33,676 nucleotides of DNA, from assembly GCA_021775935.1 (NCBI GenBank), contig JAJFGY010000047.1, positions 1 to 33,676 on the forward strand. The letters run 5' to 3'. A model generated the notes under the pieces. The model ran no database searches and was not told where the DNA came from. It worked only from the letters and a program-made list of their open reading frames with translations. The translations under genes and the position numbers were made by a program. Source of the DNA: Alphaproteobacteria bacterium. GTDB lineage: Bacteria; Pseudomonadota; Alphaproteobacteria; Parvibaculales; Parvibaculaceae. Of this stretch, positions 1 to 8,455 are shown one piece after another (within the stretch, counting starts at the first letter, position 1; each line of letters begins with the position of its first letter).

Positions 1-1596
1 AATGCGGCAACCGGCGACATAGATGTTGGTGCGACAACCGCTGGGACCTCGATCATGATCTCCGGTCAGGATATTGATCTCGGTGGCAAAGTGACAGGTG
101 GCGCGCTTGCGAGCCTGACTGCAACCTCTGGAAACATTTCATCCCCCGGATCGCTTGAAATAGAGGCAGGCTCTATTTCGCTTTTAGGCCGGGTTGTGGC
201 GGCGGGCGATGTTCTTTTGACTGCGCTGACCGGCGGGCTTTCTTCAACAGGTAGTTTGACCGCTACGGTTGGAAATATTATCGCGACTGCACCTACTGGA
301 CCGATTTCAGTAGATGACCTGGTCGCAGGCAACAATATTCGGCTCGTTGGTGCCTCAGTTAGCGTCGCGGGCACCGCTACTGCTCAGGGCGGTGCATTTG
401 TTCAGGCCTTAGCCGGCAATGTCGCTGTCAGCGGAAGTGTTAATGCAGCAGGCGGCGCCCTCGTTTTGAACGCGGCAAACGGTACGGCTCTTCTCAACAG
501 GATCGGAGCGCTCGATGATGTCACGCTGACTGTGGCCGATCTTGATCTGTCTGGTTCCATCACTGCTGGTGACCAGTTTATCCTGGAAACAGCGCGGACC
601 GGTCAGACGATTGTGCTGGGTGGGGACGGCTCGACGGCTGGGGTCACTTTGCGCCGGGCCGCGGGTCTCATTATCGACGAGGCAGAACTTACAAAAATTT
701 CCGCAGGTCGTTTTGATGTAGATGGCGGCGCCAACGATGTTCTGCTGCTTGATGCGCGCTTTAGCGGGGCAAGTTTGGACACGTTGATGATTGGCACGGA
801 TCAATCATCTCGCATCATTGCGGCGGGTACGGTGACGGGGCTTTCGTCACTGCAGCTGGGATACCAAACGAGCGAAATTGACCGACGGCCCGACCTCATT
901 CTGGTCTCCGGGCAATTGGGACTTGATACCGCTGCGGGACGTTTGGGTACCGTGCGCCTTGAATCTTCTGACGACATCGTCATTGGGACCGAAAAATTCC
1001 TCGATGTTTTTGAAACAGGAACCCTCTCTCTGTTCGGACTTGCTTCCCTGCCAAACAGTCTTGTCGGAGGCACCACCGATCACGTCTTTATTGCGACCGA
1101 TCAACTGCAATTTGTTGCGCCTGGCTCAATCGTTCAACTGAACACGGGCAGGGGTGTGGATGGCGCCGGTATTGTTTTCGGTGTGCCTGGTGCAGGCGAC
1201 GGTGTCTTGTTTCCGTCTGGAACTGGGCCAACGGAAGTCCTTCTCTTCGGCGATGTTATTCGTGCGGATGGATCCCGTGTCTCAGGATTTAGTGCAAGTC
1301 TTGAGGATAATATTTTGTTTGGCGGGAACACGATGACCAGTGCGGTGGGTCTTGCCCAGAACAATCAGTATTATATGAACTTCTGCCTCATTGGTGATCC
1401 GGTGAGTTGCTCTGCGGACTCTCTGCGGGAAATTGAACGCAATACCCGCTTTATTAATGGAGACCCTTCTGGTCTTGGTGGTGTGATTCCGGTTGTTTTT
1501 GAAACTGGGGAAGATGACGAACGCAACCAGGAAGAAGATTTGGGCGGTGTCGCCGCCAGCGGCAATGAAGCCCTTTGGGATGCGGGGAGCCAATGA
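1..1596 (+). CDS. Filamentous-haemagglutinin-like beta-helical adhesin, C-terminal part (5' end outside window)
   Basis: The reading frame is open from base 1, so only the last 531 codons are seen. The protein is rich in Gly, Ala, Ser, Thr and Asp, with recurring short strands of the type SGSITAGG or AGGALVLNAANG. These are typical of right-handed beta-helix passenger regions of two-partner-secretion or FHA-like exoproteins. No membrane segment is visible. Near the C-terminus two cysteines (codons 1384-1386 and 1408-1410) could form a disulphide. They are followed by a strongly acidic stretch (GEDDERNQEED) and a GNEALW motif before the end. The stop overlaps the ATG of the CHAT lipoprotein gene (ATGA, 1593-1596), which implies translational coupling. 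The role is inferred: a secreted or surface-anchored large adhesin, possibly a partner or substrate of the CHAT protein. The N-terminal secretion domain and any outer-membrane transporter gene lie upstream, out of view. Confidence 0.8.
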   Translation, partial: NAATGDIDVGATTAGTSIMISGQDIDLGGKVTGGALASLTATSGNISSPGSLEIEAGSISLLGRVVAAGDVLLTALTGGLSSTGSLTATVGNIIATAPTGPISVDDLVAGNNIRLVGASVSVAGTATAQGGAFVQALAGNVAVSGSVNAAGGALVLNAANGTALLNRIGALDDVTLTVADLDLSGSITAGDQFILETARTGQTIVLGGDGSTAGVTLRRAAGLIIDEAELTKISAGRFDVDGGANDVLLLDARFSGASLDTLMIGTDQSSRIIAAGTVTGLSSLQLGYQTSEIDRRPDLILVSGQLGLDTAAGRLGTVRLESSDDIVIGTEKFLDVFETGTLSLFGLASLPNSLVGGTTDHVFIATDQLQFVAPGSIVQLNTGRGVDGAGIVFGVPGAGDGVLFPSGTGPTEVLLFGDVIRADGSRVSGFSASLEDNILFGGNTMTSAVGLAQNNQYYMNFCLIGDPVSCSADSLREIERNTRFINGDPSGLGGVIPVVFETGEDDERNQEEDLGGVAASGNEALWDAGSQ

Positions 1597-4571
1597 TCGC
1601 TCGACTTCCAGCCTTATTGTCAGCCTTTGTGCTCTTCGCTGCTGCTTGTGTTCCGGAGATGGGATCGTCTCTTCCAGATGCACTTGATCTGGGCGCAAGT
1701 TCAGAGGGCGACGCTTGCAGGGCAGGCAAACGCCTTGATACGGAGGCGGTTGGTGCCCTTGCGCGCTATGATGTGTTTTGCGGAACCTGGCGGCGACCAG
1801 CGGCAACATTAGATGTCTATCCAGGCGACAAAGTTGCGGGCAGTGTGCTGCTTGAGGGATGCATGTCGTCAGCAAACACGACCCAGCTGGGCGAGGGGGT
1901 GTTGAGCTGCCCCGGGAAGATTTCAGGTTCCTTGCTGCAGGATCTCGCCATTAGCGCGACGGGCGCGAACAATGTGGTTCATGCACGCGGAATACCCGGC
2001 GCGCTGCCTGCTATGAGACGGGGCGCTGCAGCTCTTGCAGGACTTGAGGCGCCCATCGAACTAAGCTCGGATGAGATGGCAGGCTTGCCTGGTGTTGCAG
2101 CCCTGCAGGATCAGGAAGTTTTGCGGCGACGGGGGCACCGTCGGAACGTCTCTTTCCGGTTTTCTCTTGCGGCAGAAGACTATGCGAAGGCGGTAGCAAT
2201 CCAGGATGGTCTTTTCGGGGGCGATCCGGTTCGTCGCGCCGACATTGCGCTGGATCTTGGCCTAAACCTGTCCAGCCAGGGTCGGTTTGCAGAAGCTGAG
2301 CAGCTGCTTGAGGACACGGCTTTGTCTGCTGGTGTGCAGACCACTTCCTGGCTGCGGGACAAATTGATCAACTATCAAGCGGTCCATCAGCTGAACACTG
2401 GGAATTACCGAGAGGCTCTTGCGCTCGCCGAGCAACCGTTTGCACCCGAAACATTTGGCGCGTTCGCATTTGTGTCGGGTGATGTGGCAGAGAGCGTCAT
2501 CACGCCCCGTGCTGCTGAGTTTGTAAATCATCGCAGTGGCGATGGGGTTCCTCCGATTTACTCCGATGCAGAACTGCGGCCTGGTGTTCGAGCGATCATT
2601 CTTGAGGCCCATCGTGCTTACCTGCTGGCTTCTGCTCTTCTTTTGTCGGGGCGTGAGGGTGCTGGAGATGCACTGGACGACGCGGCTTCTTTGGTTGAAC
2701 GTGCCCCGGAGGGGTCTGCTGGATGGCTGGATGCATTGATTGAAGAGCGCCGCGCGGCCAACGATCTAGAGCAGGGAAATATTGGTGCAGCTCGCTCCCG
2801 GCTCTCTACCCTTGTTTCTAGGTGGATCCGGGATCAGCCGCAATCTCTGCTCACTGCGCGGTTGCTTGCAAGCCTCGGAAAAACCCAAATCGCAGATGGC
2901 GACGTCTCCGCCGCGCTGGCATCGTATGATCGTTCTTTTGACCTCTATTCCGGCGTAGAGGGATCGTTTGGGATATCGCCTGATGTCGCCGGTGACTATT
3001 TGGGCGTATTGCTGCGGGCTCAAAAGGCAGGTCTTGGGGATGCGGCGCGTCTTACGCGGCGCTTTGTGGACGCATTTGAAGGGATGGTTGAGCCGCGCGC
3101 GGCTGCCGCTATGGCCATGGCTGCTGCTCGTGTTGCCGGCGAGGGCACTGCTGATGAAATTCGTGCCTTGCAGGATGCTGAACGCGCTCTTCAGGAGGCA
3201 CGTCTCGCGCTACAGCAAGGTGCCAGTACGGATGATCCTGAGGAGCTTGCGCGGTTGACGCTTGCCGCCGATACCGCGGAAACCTTAGCTCTGGATGCGG
3301 AGGTGCTCGCACGACATGCACAACCCCAATATATGCAACTGATCAATGGGGGTGCGGAAACTGCCGACCTCATTTCTACACTCGCGGCGGACGAAGCTTT
3401 CGTGGCTTTTGCGCCGACACAAGCCGGTGGGTTTGGGTACGCAGTCTTCGCTGGCAAGATTATGCCCTTTGGGACAGAGCTTGGTCGGGATGAAGCGCGT
3501 CGATTGGTGCGCCGCGTGCGCTCAACCTTGCGGGCGCGCGCTGGTGGCACACCGCCCTTCGCAGCTGAGCAGGCCCACACGCTGTTTGAGGGCGTCTTCC
3601 AGCCTGTCTATGCTGATCTTGTTGAGGCGGGCGTGAAGACGCTGGTCTTTGCGCCACGCGGCGTGATTGGGTCTCTGCCGCCGTCTCTTCTTCTGTCGAC
3701 ATTTGAGGACGAGCATAAAGTTCTTGCGCGATCGCGTTCCTATTCGACCCTGCCCTGGCTTGCGAATGATTTTGCGTTCATTAACACGCCAAGTGCGGCA
3801 AGCTTTGTGGCGGCGCGGTTGGCTGATGCACCGGAAGCGAATTCTGGCATGACGGTATTTGGACCGCCAGTGCCCCCTAACAATTCTGATGCATGGGTAA
3901 AAGATTTTACGGCCCGCATGACTGCTGAGGGCAGGCCGGAACGGTGTGGGCAGGTCTTTGCAGGCGAACCCAATTTGCAGAAACCCTTGACGGCGCTTCG
4001 GTCTTCGGTTGGTTCTTCATTTGGTCGCCGGGATGTCACCGGTCGCGCATTCACTGATCTGGATATAGCGCAGGATGCCTCACTGGTTGATCAGCAAGTG
4101 TTGGTCTTTGTTACGCATGGCTTTTTCGGGGATGGGTTTTGTATCTCTGAACCGTCGCTCCTCACCTCGCTCGATACGCAAGGTGGAGATGGCATGTTGA
4201 GCGCAACTGAGATCCTTGATCTGAAGCTGGACGCAACGCTGGTCGTCCTTGCCGCCTGTGATACCGCGCGTGCAGCGGAAGGCGCCGAGGGTGTTGCTGC
4301 AGTCTTTGATGGTGCGCAACTGGATGGGCTTGTGCGTAGTTTTGTCTATGCAGGTGCGCGCTCGGTTCTCGCAACACACTGGGTTGCAGACGACGCAGCA
4401 GCGGATGCGGTTGTCCGAAAATTCTTCGCCGACGCAGCGCGGGAGCCGATGCATGAGGCATTGCGCGGCGCACAGCGAAGCCTTATTGCTCAGGACAAAT
4501 TTGCGCACCCCTACTTCTGGGCACCCTACGTCATGATCGGCGACGCAGACCGCGTACTTGGGCGCAGCTAG
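1593..4571 (+). CDS. CHAT-domain (caspase-like) protein with helical repeats, predicted lipoprotein
   Basis: The ATG at 1593 is preferred over the in-frame one at 1575. It gives a clean lipoprotein signal, MIARLPALLSAFVLFAAAC, with a lipobox ending at Cys19, and the usual ATGA overlap with the upstream gene. The mature protein has an N-terminal Cys-containing segment (about residues 20-170). TPR-like helical hairpins follow over about 190-570, then an Ala/Glu-rich helical linker and a CHAT domain over about 620-992. The caspase-type dyad is visible as His842 (FVTHGFF) and Cys889 (VLAACDTA), so the protease looks intact. The C-terminal half ends in the usual RSFVYAGARSVLATHW and HPYFWAPYVMIG signatures. 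CHAT proteins are cysteine peptidases or their relatives, and TPR-CHAT proteins are known as cytoplasmic defence effectors. A lipid-anchored version would act in the periplasm or on the outer membrane. A partner or substrate role for the upstream adhesin is inference. Confidence 0.9.
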   Translation: MIARLPALLSAFVLFAAACVPEMGSSLPDALDLGASSEGDACRAGKRLDTEAVGALARYDVFCGTWRRPAATLDVYPGDKVAGSVLLEGCMSSANTTQLGEGVLSCPGKISGSLLQDLAISATGANNVVHARGIPGALPAMRRGAAALAGLEAPIELSSDEMAGLPGVAALQDQEVLRRRGHRRNVSFRFSLAAEDYAKAVAIQDGLFGGDPVRRADIALDLGLNLSSQGRFAEAEQLLEDTALSAGVQTTSWLRDKLINYQAVHQLNTGNYREALALAEQPFAPETFGAFAFVSGDVAESVITPRAAEFVNHRSGDGVPPIYSDAELRPGVRAIILEAHRAYLLASALLLSGREGAGDALDDAASLVERAPEGSAGWLDALIEERRAANDLEQGNIGAARSRLSTLVSRWIRDQPQSLLTARLLASLGKTQIADGDVSAALASYDRSFDLYSGVEGSFGISPDVAGDYLGVLLRAQKAGLGDAARLTRRFVDAFEGMVEPRAAAAMAMAAARVAGEGTADEIRALQDAERALQEARLALQQGASTDDPEELARLTLAADTAETLALDAEVLARHAQPQYMQLINGGAETADLISTLAADEAFVAFAPTQAGGFGYAVFAGKIMPFGTELGRDEARRLVRRVRSTLRARAGGTPPFAAEQAHTLFEGVFQPVYADLVEAGVKTLVFAPRGVIGSLPPSLLLSTFEDEHKVLARSRSYSTLPWLANDFAFINTPSAASFVAARLADAPEANSGMTVFGPPVPPNNSDAWVKDFTARMTAEGRPERCGQVFAGEPNLQKPLTALRSSVGSSFGRRDVTGRAFTDLDIAQDASLVDQQVLVFVTHGFFGDGFCISEPSLLTSLDTQGGDGMLSATEILDLKLDATLVVLAACDTARAAEGAEGVAAVFDGAQLDGLVRSFVYAGARSVLATHWVADDAAADAVVRKFFADAAREPMHEALRGAQRSLIAQDKFAHPYFWAPYVMIGDADRVLGRS

Positions 4572-4580
4572 GGCGAAAAC

Positions 4581-5477
4581 TTATCGCGGGCAAAGCGCTT
4601 CGGAATCACCACCACCGATGAGAGCAAGAGCGGCTTCACGATCAAGGCCTGCGTCTTTGGCAGCACTGATTTGCTGTGCTGCCTCATAAGACCAAACATA
4701 CGGGTCTTCTGCGGCAATGCAGAATGCTGCCAGCATGGTTGCCGTGTCTTCGCCCATCCAAGCGGGAATAGCTGGTGGTGTGGCTGAAGGCACATCTGCA
4801 ACCGCGTCAAAGAAGGTCTGACGTGTGCGGCCATAGGCATCTTTCACCACGATCGTGTATCTGCCTGGCACAATGGTCCTGGCGGGGAGCGTCGTTGAAA
4901 TGTCTGACAATGTCTGAGTTGCGAAAATCCGATCTGTGGGGTCAAGGACAAGCAATTCGTAAGGAGCTTGGCCCCCTGACCACCCAACCCAAAGAGGGCG
5001 GAAGCCTGCTTTGATTTGTGCAGACTCTGTTTCCAGATCCAGCAGGCCAAATTCAAACTCTCCCCCTGAACGGGCCAATCCCTGGCCGACCAGTCGGTCG
5101 CCAAGAGGCAATAGCCTTCCTTCGATCAGTTCGCTGATGGATTGGCTGCCTGTGGATGCAGGTCCCACCGTATAGCTTTTTGGTCCGCGAATTTCGTTGG
5201 GCCCTGAACTCCCGGCAATGCCGAGTACGACCCGGTCACTTGCGCTCTTCAGGCTGACAACATCGCCTTCACAGAGAGGCGAGAAGACGGCAAGTGAGGC
5301 TTCAGATCCAGCTCGATTGATGCGAATGCTGTCTGACCCGCCATCGATTTGTTTCACAAAGGCGACTGTGGCTGAGCCGCAGGCAGGGATCGCTGCTTGC
5401 GCACTTGTTGCGCCCATCCATGCTGCCGCGCCCAGCGCAATTGCAATGGCTGTATTAGCTGTTTTTTGTTTCAGCAT
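4581..5477 (-). CDS. Secreted FecR-like / beta-sandwich protein of unknown function
   Basis: The 298-residue product starts with a Sec signal peptide (MLKQKTANTAIAIALGAAAW, cleavage probably after the AQA near residue 29). Residues of about 30-130 (FVKQIDGG, RINRAGS, CEGDVVSLKS, VVLGIAGS) resemble the short FecR-like beta domains found beside CHASE2 and CHAT genes. Residues of about 150-235 look like a second beta-sandwich, and the C-terminal 60 residues are helical. Cysteines occur in the FecR-like part and near the C-terminus. It is the second gene of an operon with the CHASE2 gene, whose end it overlaps by 23 nt (5455-5477), so the two are probably translated together. It converges on the CHAT gene with a 9-nt gap. 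I do not recognise a named family with certainty, and the FecR-like call is by eye. Confidence 0.7.
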   Translation of the reverse strand: MLKQKTANTAIAIALGAAAWMGATSAQAAIPACGSATVAFVKQIDGGSDSIRINRAGSEASLAVFSPLCEGDVVSLKSASDRVVLGIAGSSGPNEIRGPKSYTVGPASTGSQSISELIEGRLLPLGDRLVGQGLARSGGEFEFGLLDLETESAQIKAGFRPLWVGWSGGQAPYELLVLDPTDRIFATQTLSDISTTLPARTIVPGRYTIVVKDAYGRTRQTFFDAVADVPSATPPAIPAWMGEDTATMLAAFCIAAEDPYVWSYEAAQQISAAKDAGLDREAALALIGGGDSEALCPR

Positions 5478-6924
5478 TTCTCAAGCTTTCCATTAATTCT
5501 TCGAAGTCTTCTCTGGCTTCGTTAAGCGCTGCTGCATATGCCGGCGCAGCCAAACCAAGCCAAAGACCGTCGTCCAGGAGAAAATAGCTCACACCAGCCC
5601 CAACCCAGAATACCCCCACACCGATCAATATCTTGATGATAACCGGATTGGTCAACAAATTGATAGGTGTGCGGGCAATCCTCATTGCCCAGTGCAGGTC
5701 TTCCATTGGTTTTAGGAAGTCTCGGGCTTTCCGGCAGTACCAGAATGCCAAAACTATCAGCATGACGAATATGGTTAATAGCACGGCCTCAAAATACCAC
5801 GCCATCCGCCGCACTTCGCCGCCCGCTTCAACGCCACGGATGATGTTCGCAATGACCAGGCTACCTCCCATAGCGCCATAAGCGGAGATATGTCGGTCTC
5901 TTGCAGCTTGGGCTGCTGACCCAATAATAATGACGCCATCATTGGCAGAAAGACCTGCGACCATCCCAGGCTCTACAAAAGCTGCTGGGATTACGAACAT
6001 GTCTGCCGCCGGGAGTTGGGGCTCAGGGTCATCTGCCGTACCGGCGTTCAGGCTGTAATTGATCAGGCTTTGCTGACCTTTGAATGTCATCGGTGCCCGG
6101 CCAGGGATAGAGAGGTCGAAGGCAACGTCATCCCAGGTTCCAGCACAATAGGCGCGGGGACCCTCCATTGTCTTTTGCACGGCCTGAATTGCGTCACGGG
6201 GACTGTCGGCTTTCCGCGCAATGGCCGCATAGAAAGCTGTGGTGGCAGAGGCCTCGATGCCGGTGGGCGTGTCGATGCAGAGGAAGTGAGAGAAGTACCG
6301 CGCGCCCATCACCTCATCTCCGGTGAGTTGGGCACTTGCCCAAACAATATTGTCCTCTGGCGCGGAGAGAATGATGCTGTCTCTGTCAGAGGCGCGCGCT
6401 GCGGCAAGAGAACCAGGTCGGCCATCCCCCTCTGTCACTTCTCGCTGTAGAATGAGCAAAGGGGCTTCCGGGTCGCGGCCCCACTTCTGAAGCAGCTCAT
6501 CGATCCGTTGTTCGGCGGCTTCATCTGGGGTGCGCCAAAACAGGTCAATGTCGACAATCACGACTTTCGGGCGCGGCATGCCTGGCAGCCCATAGGATGC
6601 TTCAATCAAGTCTGCCAGAACGGGGCGCGGTGCATAAGCCAGCGCAGGGCCGTCGGCGGTAGCACCCTGCCAGACTGAGTCATCTAAATTGAGAAAGAGA
6701 ATGGGGTGAGATCCGGGCAGCGTTTTGTTGACCCGCATCTCAAACGCTATCTGCAGGGCCTCGCGGTCAGCCTCGCCGACAAAACTTCCCCAAACGACAT
6801 CATTGCGTAGGCCCACCCAGACCAGCAGAGCCAACGCCAAAGAGATCAAGAAATTGACATCGAAGGGGCCTTTTTCAGGCTTGTCCGCTTTTTCACTGCC
6901 GTTGGTTGTCACTTCGTTCCCCAT
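5455..6924 (-). CDS. CHASE2 sensor-domain membrane protein without output domain
   Basis: The ATG at 6924 is chosen (489 aa). The upstream TTG at 6939 has no Shine-Dalgarno sequence, while AAGACGAG precedes the ATG. The layout is a charged cytoplasmic N-terminus, one membrane helix (FLISLALALLVWVGL), and a large extracytoplasmic CHASE2 domain. That domain shows IALF-like strands (HPILFLNLDDSVW, RPVLADLIEA, KVVIVDIDLFW) and a late NDGVIIIGSAA strand. It is followed by a cluster of hydrophobic helices (AWYFEAVLLTIFVMLIVLAF, VIIKILIGVGVFWVGAGVSY and a shorter one). CHASE2 is an extracellular sensory domain, usually fused to GGDEF, cyclase or kinase modules. Here the protein stops about 20 residues after the last membrane segment, with only a short Glu-rich helix (EAREDFEELMESLRNAETK). 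It is first in an operon with the FecR-like gene and faces the CHAT/adhesin pair. Its signalling mode is unknown; it may act through protein contacts. Confidence 0.85.
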   Translation of the reverse strand: MGNEVTTNGSEKADKPEKGPFDVNFLISLALALLVWVGLRNDVVWGSFVGEADREALQIAFEMRVNKTLPGSHPILFLNLDDSVWQGATADGPALAYAPRPVLADLIEASYGLPGMPRPKVVIVDIDLFWRTPDEAAEQRIDELLQKWGRDPEAPLLILQREVTEGDGRPGSLAAARASDRDSIILSAPEDNIVWASAQLTGDEVMGARYFSHFLCIDTPTGIEASATTAFYAAIARKADSPRDAIQAVQKTMEGPRAYCAGTWDDVAFDLSIPGRAPMTFKGQQSLINYSLNAGTADDPEPQLPAADMFVIPAAFVEPGMVAGLSANDGVIIIGSAAQAARDRHISAYGAMGGSLVIANIIRGVEAGGEVRRMAWYFEAVLLTIFVMLIVLAFWYCRKARDFLKPMEDLHWAMRIARTPINLLTNPVIIKILIGVGVFWVGAGVSYFLLDDGLWLGLAAPAYAAALNEAREDFEELMESLRNAETKNS

Positions 6925-6980
6925 ATCTCGTCTTGGCAAGATAGTGCGGGGGTAAGGGCCCGCGCAACGGGAGAAGTGAG

Positions 6981-7016
6981 CAGGCTGTCATTTGTCCGAC
7001 AGCCTGCCTTTTGTTG
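6981..7016. terminator. Intrinsic-terminator-like hairpin downstream of the acyl-CoA dehydrogenase gene
   Basis: A perfect 9-bp stem, CAGGCTGTC (6981-6989) with GACAGCCTG (6998-7006), encloses an 8-nt loop. The T-rich run (CCTTTTGTTGTT) follows on the plus strand. Read on the minus strand, where the acyl-CoA dehydrogenase gene ends at 7017, the hairpin has an A-rich lead and only a weak pyrimidine tail. It probably terminates the minus-strand gene before the CHASE2 operon, but the poorer tail on that strand leaves some doubt. Confidence 0.55.
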
Positions 7017-8237
7017 TTAAACCGGCAAACCGCCAAGGGCGGAATGCAGTGTGCCGCTTTCTTTGAAGCTTTTGATCGTACGCTCTGCGATCCGCATTTG
7101 GTGGATTTGGTCGGCACCGTCCGCAAAGCGTGCCCACCGAGCTTGTTGTGCCATGTGGGCGAGAGGTGTGTCGTGGGAATAGCCCAATGCCCCGTGGACC
7201 TGAATGGCCCGATCAATGATCCGGTTCAGCGAATTGGCGACGAAGTGTTTTGCCATGGACACTTCTGAGCGGAAATCGTCGCCGTTGTCGATCTTATAAG
7301 CGGCATGCAGAACCATCAGCTTTGATTGATAGAGCTCCATGGTGCTGTCAGCGATCATCCACTGGATGCCCTGTTTTTCAGACAGATAGGAGCCGTGGGA
7401 GAAGCGCTTGGTTGACCGGTCGACCATCATTTCCAGGGCAGTTTCTGCCTGTCCAATCCAGCGCATACAATGGGCAAGGCGCGCGGGTCCCAGACGGGAT
7501 TGTCCCAGTCGGTGACCATCGCCGCGTCCCCCCAGACGCCGTGTGTCTGGCACACGCAGGTTTTCAATCAGGATTTCAGAATGGCCGGAAGACCCGTGCA
7601 TGGTTTGGATTTCGCGGACCTCGGACCAGCCGTCTGAGGGCAGGTCGATGATGAAAGCCGTATTGGCTGCCTGTGGAATTTTTGGGTCGTCTTCTGTGCG
7701 CGCGATCAGAATGGCAAAGTTGGCGCGATGCGCACCGGTGATGAACCACTTATGGCCGTTGATGACCCAGCTATCTCCTTCGAGCTTTGCATTGGTGCGG
7801 ATGAGTGTCGGGTCTGATCCCGCAACCTCCGGTTCTGTCATGGCAAAGCAGGAGAATTTTCTTCCTTCGCACATGGGCCGCAGATAGGTGTCCTTCTGTT
7901 CCTCTGTTCCCCATTTCAGTAGCGTGTGCATGTTGCCTTCATCGGGCGCCTGGCAATTGATGGCGAACGGACCGTATCGAGAGCGCGCAGCCTCGGCAGA
8001 AATCATTGCGAGCTCCACATGGCCGAGCGCCATGCCGCCCCATTCTTCTGGCATATGTGGCAGCCAAAGACCTCTCTCATACGCTTCCGTTCGCATTTTG
8101 ATGACGCCCTCGCGCACCGACGTGCGGTCATCCTCATCCATTGCTTCTTCGACAGGCTTTACGACCTCGTCAATAAAGTTGCGGATAGATGTTCGGATGA
8201 CTTCGACTTCTTCTGGAAAGCTAAAATCAATCGCCAT
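7017..8237 (-). CDS. Acyl-CoA dehydrogenase (CaiA / ACAD10-11-like)
   Basis: This is a 406-residue flavoprotein of normal family length. It starts with ATG at 8237 behind a perfect AGGAGG seven bases upstream. The N-terminal helical domain (FSFPEEVEVIRTSIRNFIDE) is followed by the FAD/acyl-binding beta domain with CFAMTEPEVAGSDPTLI and WVINGHKWFITGAHRANF. The C-terminal helical domain has QVHGALGYSHDTPLAHM and RFADGADQIHQMRIAER. These proteins oxidise acyl-CoA to trans-2-enoyl-CoA with FAD and pass electrons to ETF. The QVHG..GYSHDTPLA signature is nearest the ACAD10/11 and long-chain group, so the substrate could be a long, branched or hydroxylated acyl-CoA. The gene stands alone on its strand and is divergent from a GST gene across about 220 nt. 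Specific substrate unknown. Confidence 0.93.
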   Translation of the reverse strand: MAIDFSFPEEVEVIRTSIRNFIDEVVKPVEEAMDEDDRTSVREGVIKMRTEAYERGLWLPHMPEEWGGMALGHVELAMISAEAARSRYGPFAINCQAPDEGNMHTLLKWGTEEQKDTYLRPMCEGRKFSCFAMTEPEVAGSDPTLIRTNAKLEGDSWVINGHKWFITGAHRANFAILIARTEDDPKIPQAANTAFIIDLPSDGWSEVREIQTMHGSSGHSEILIENLRVPDTRRLGGRGDGHRLGQSRLGPARLAHCMRWIGQAETALEMMVDRSTKRFSHGSYLSEKQGIQWMIADSTMELYQSKLMVLHAAYKIDNGDDFRSEVSMAKHFVANSLNRIIDRAIQVHGALGYSHDTPLAHMAQQARWARFADGADQIHQMRIAERTIKSFKESGTLHSALGGLPV

Positions 8238-8455
8238 GATGTTTCCTCCTCGGTTTTGTTGGGGAAAGGCTAGCAGGGTGTTTGAGGTTGCAAAAGCATC
8301 AAGGATGCGGGCACGTCAGCGGGTCAAGGGACCTGGCATTGCAATTTCGGTGTCCTGCAATTCAGTTTTGGGCAGTTTTGAACGCCCTCTCTCATTGACT
8401 TTGGAGGGATCAGAGCGAAGTCTGTCTCCAATGATCAATGAAAGGCACTTCACAT

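Noticed and set aside
1282-1875. A 197-codon open frame on the minus strand across the adhesin/CHAT junction
   Set aside because: It is antisense to two supported genes with no signal, domain or ribosome site. It arises from the codon bias of the other strand.
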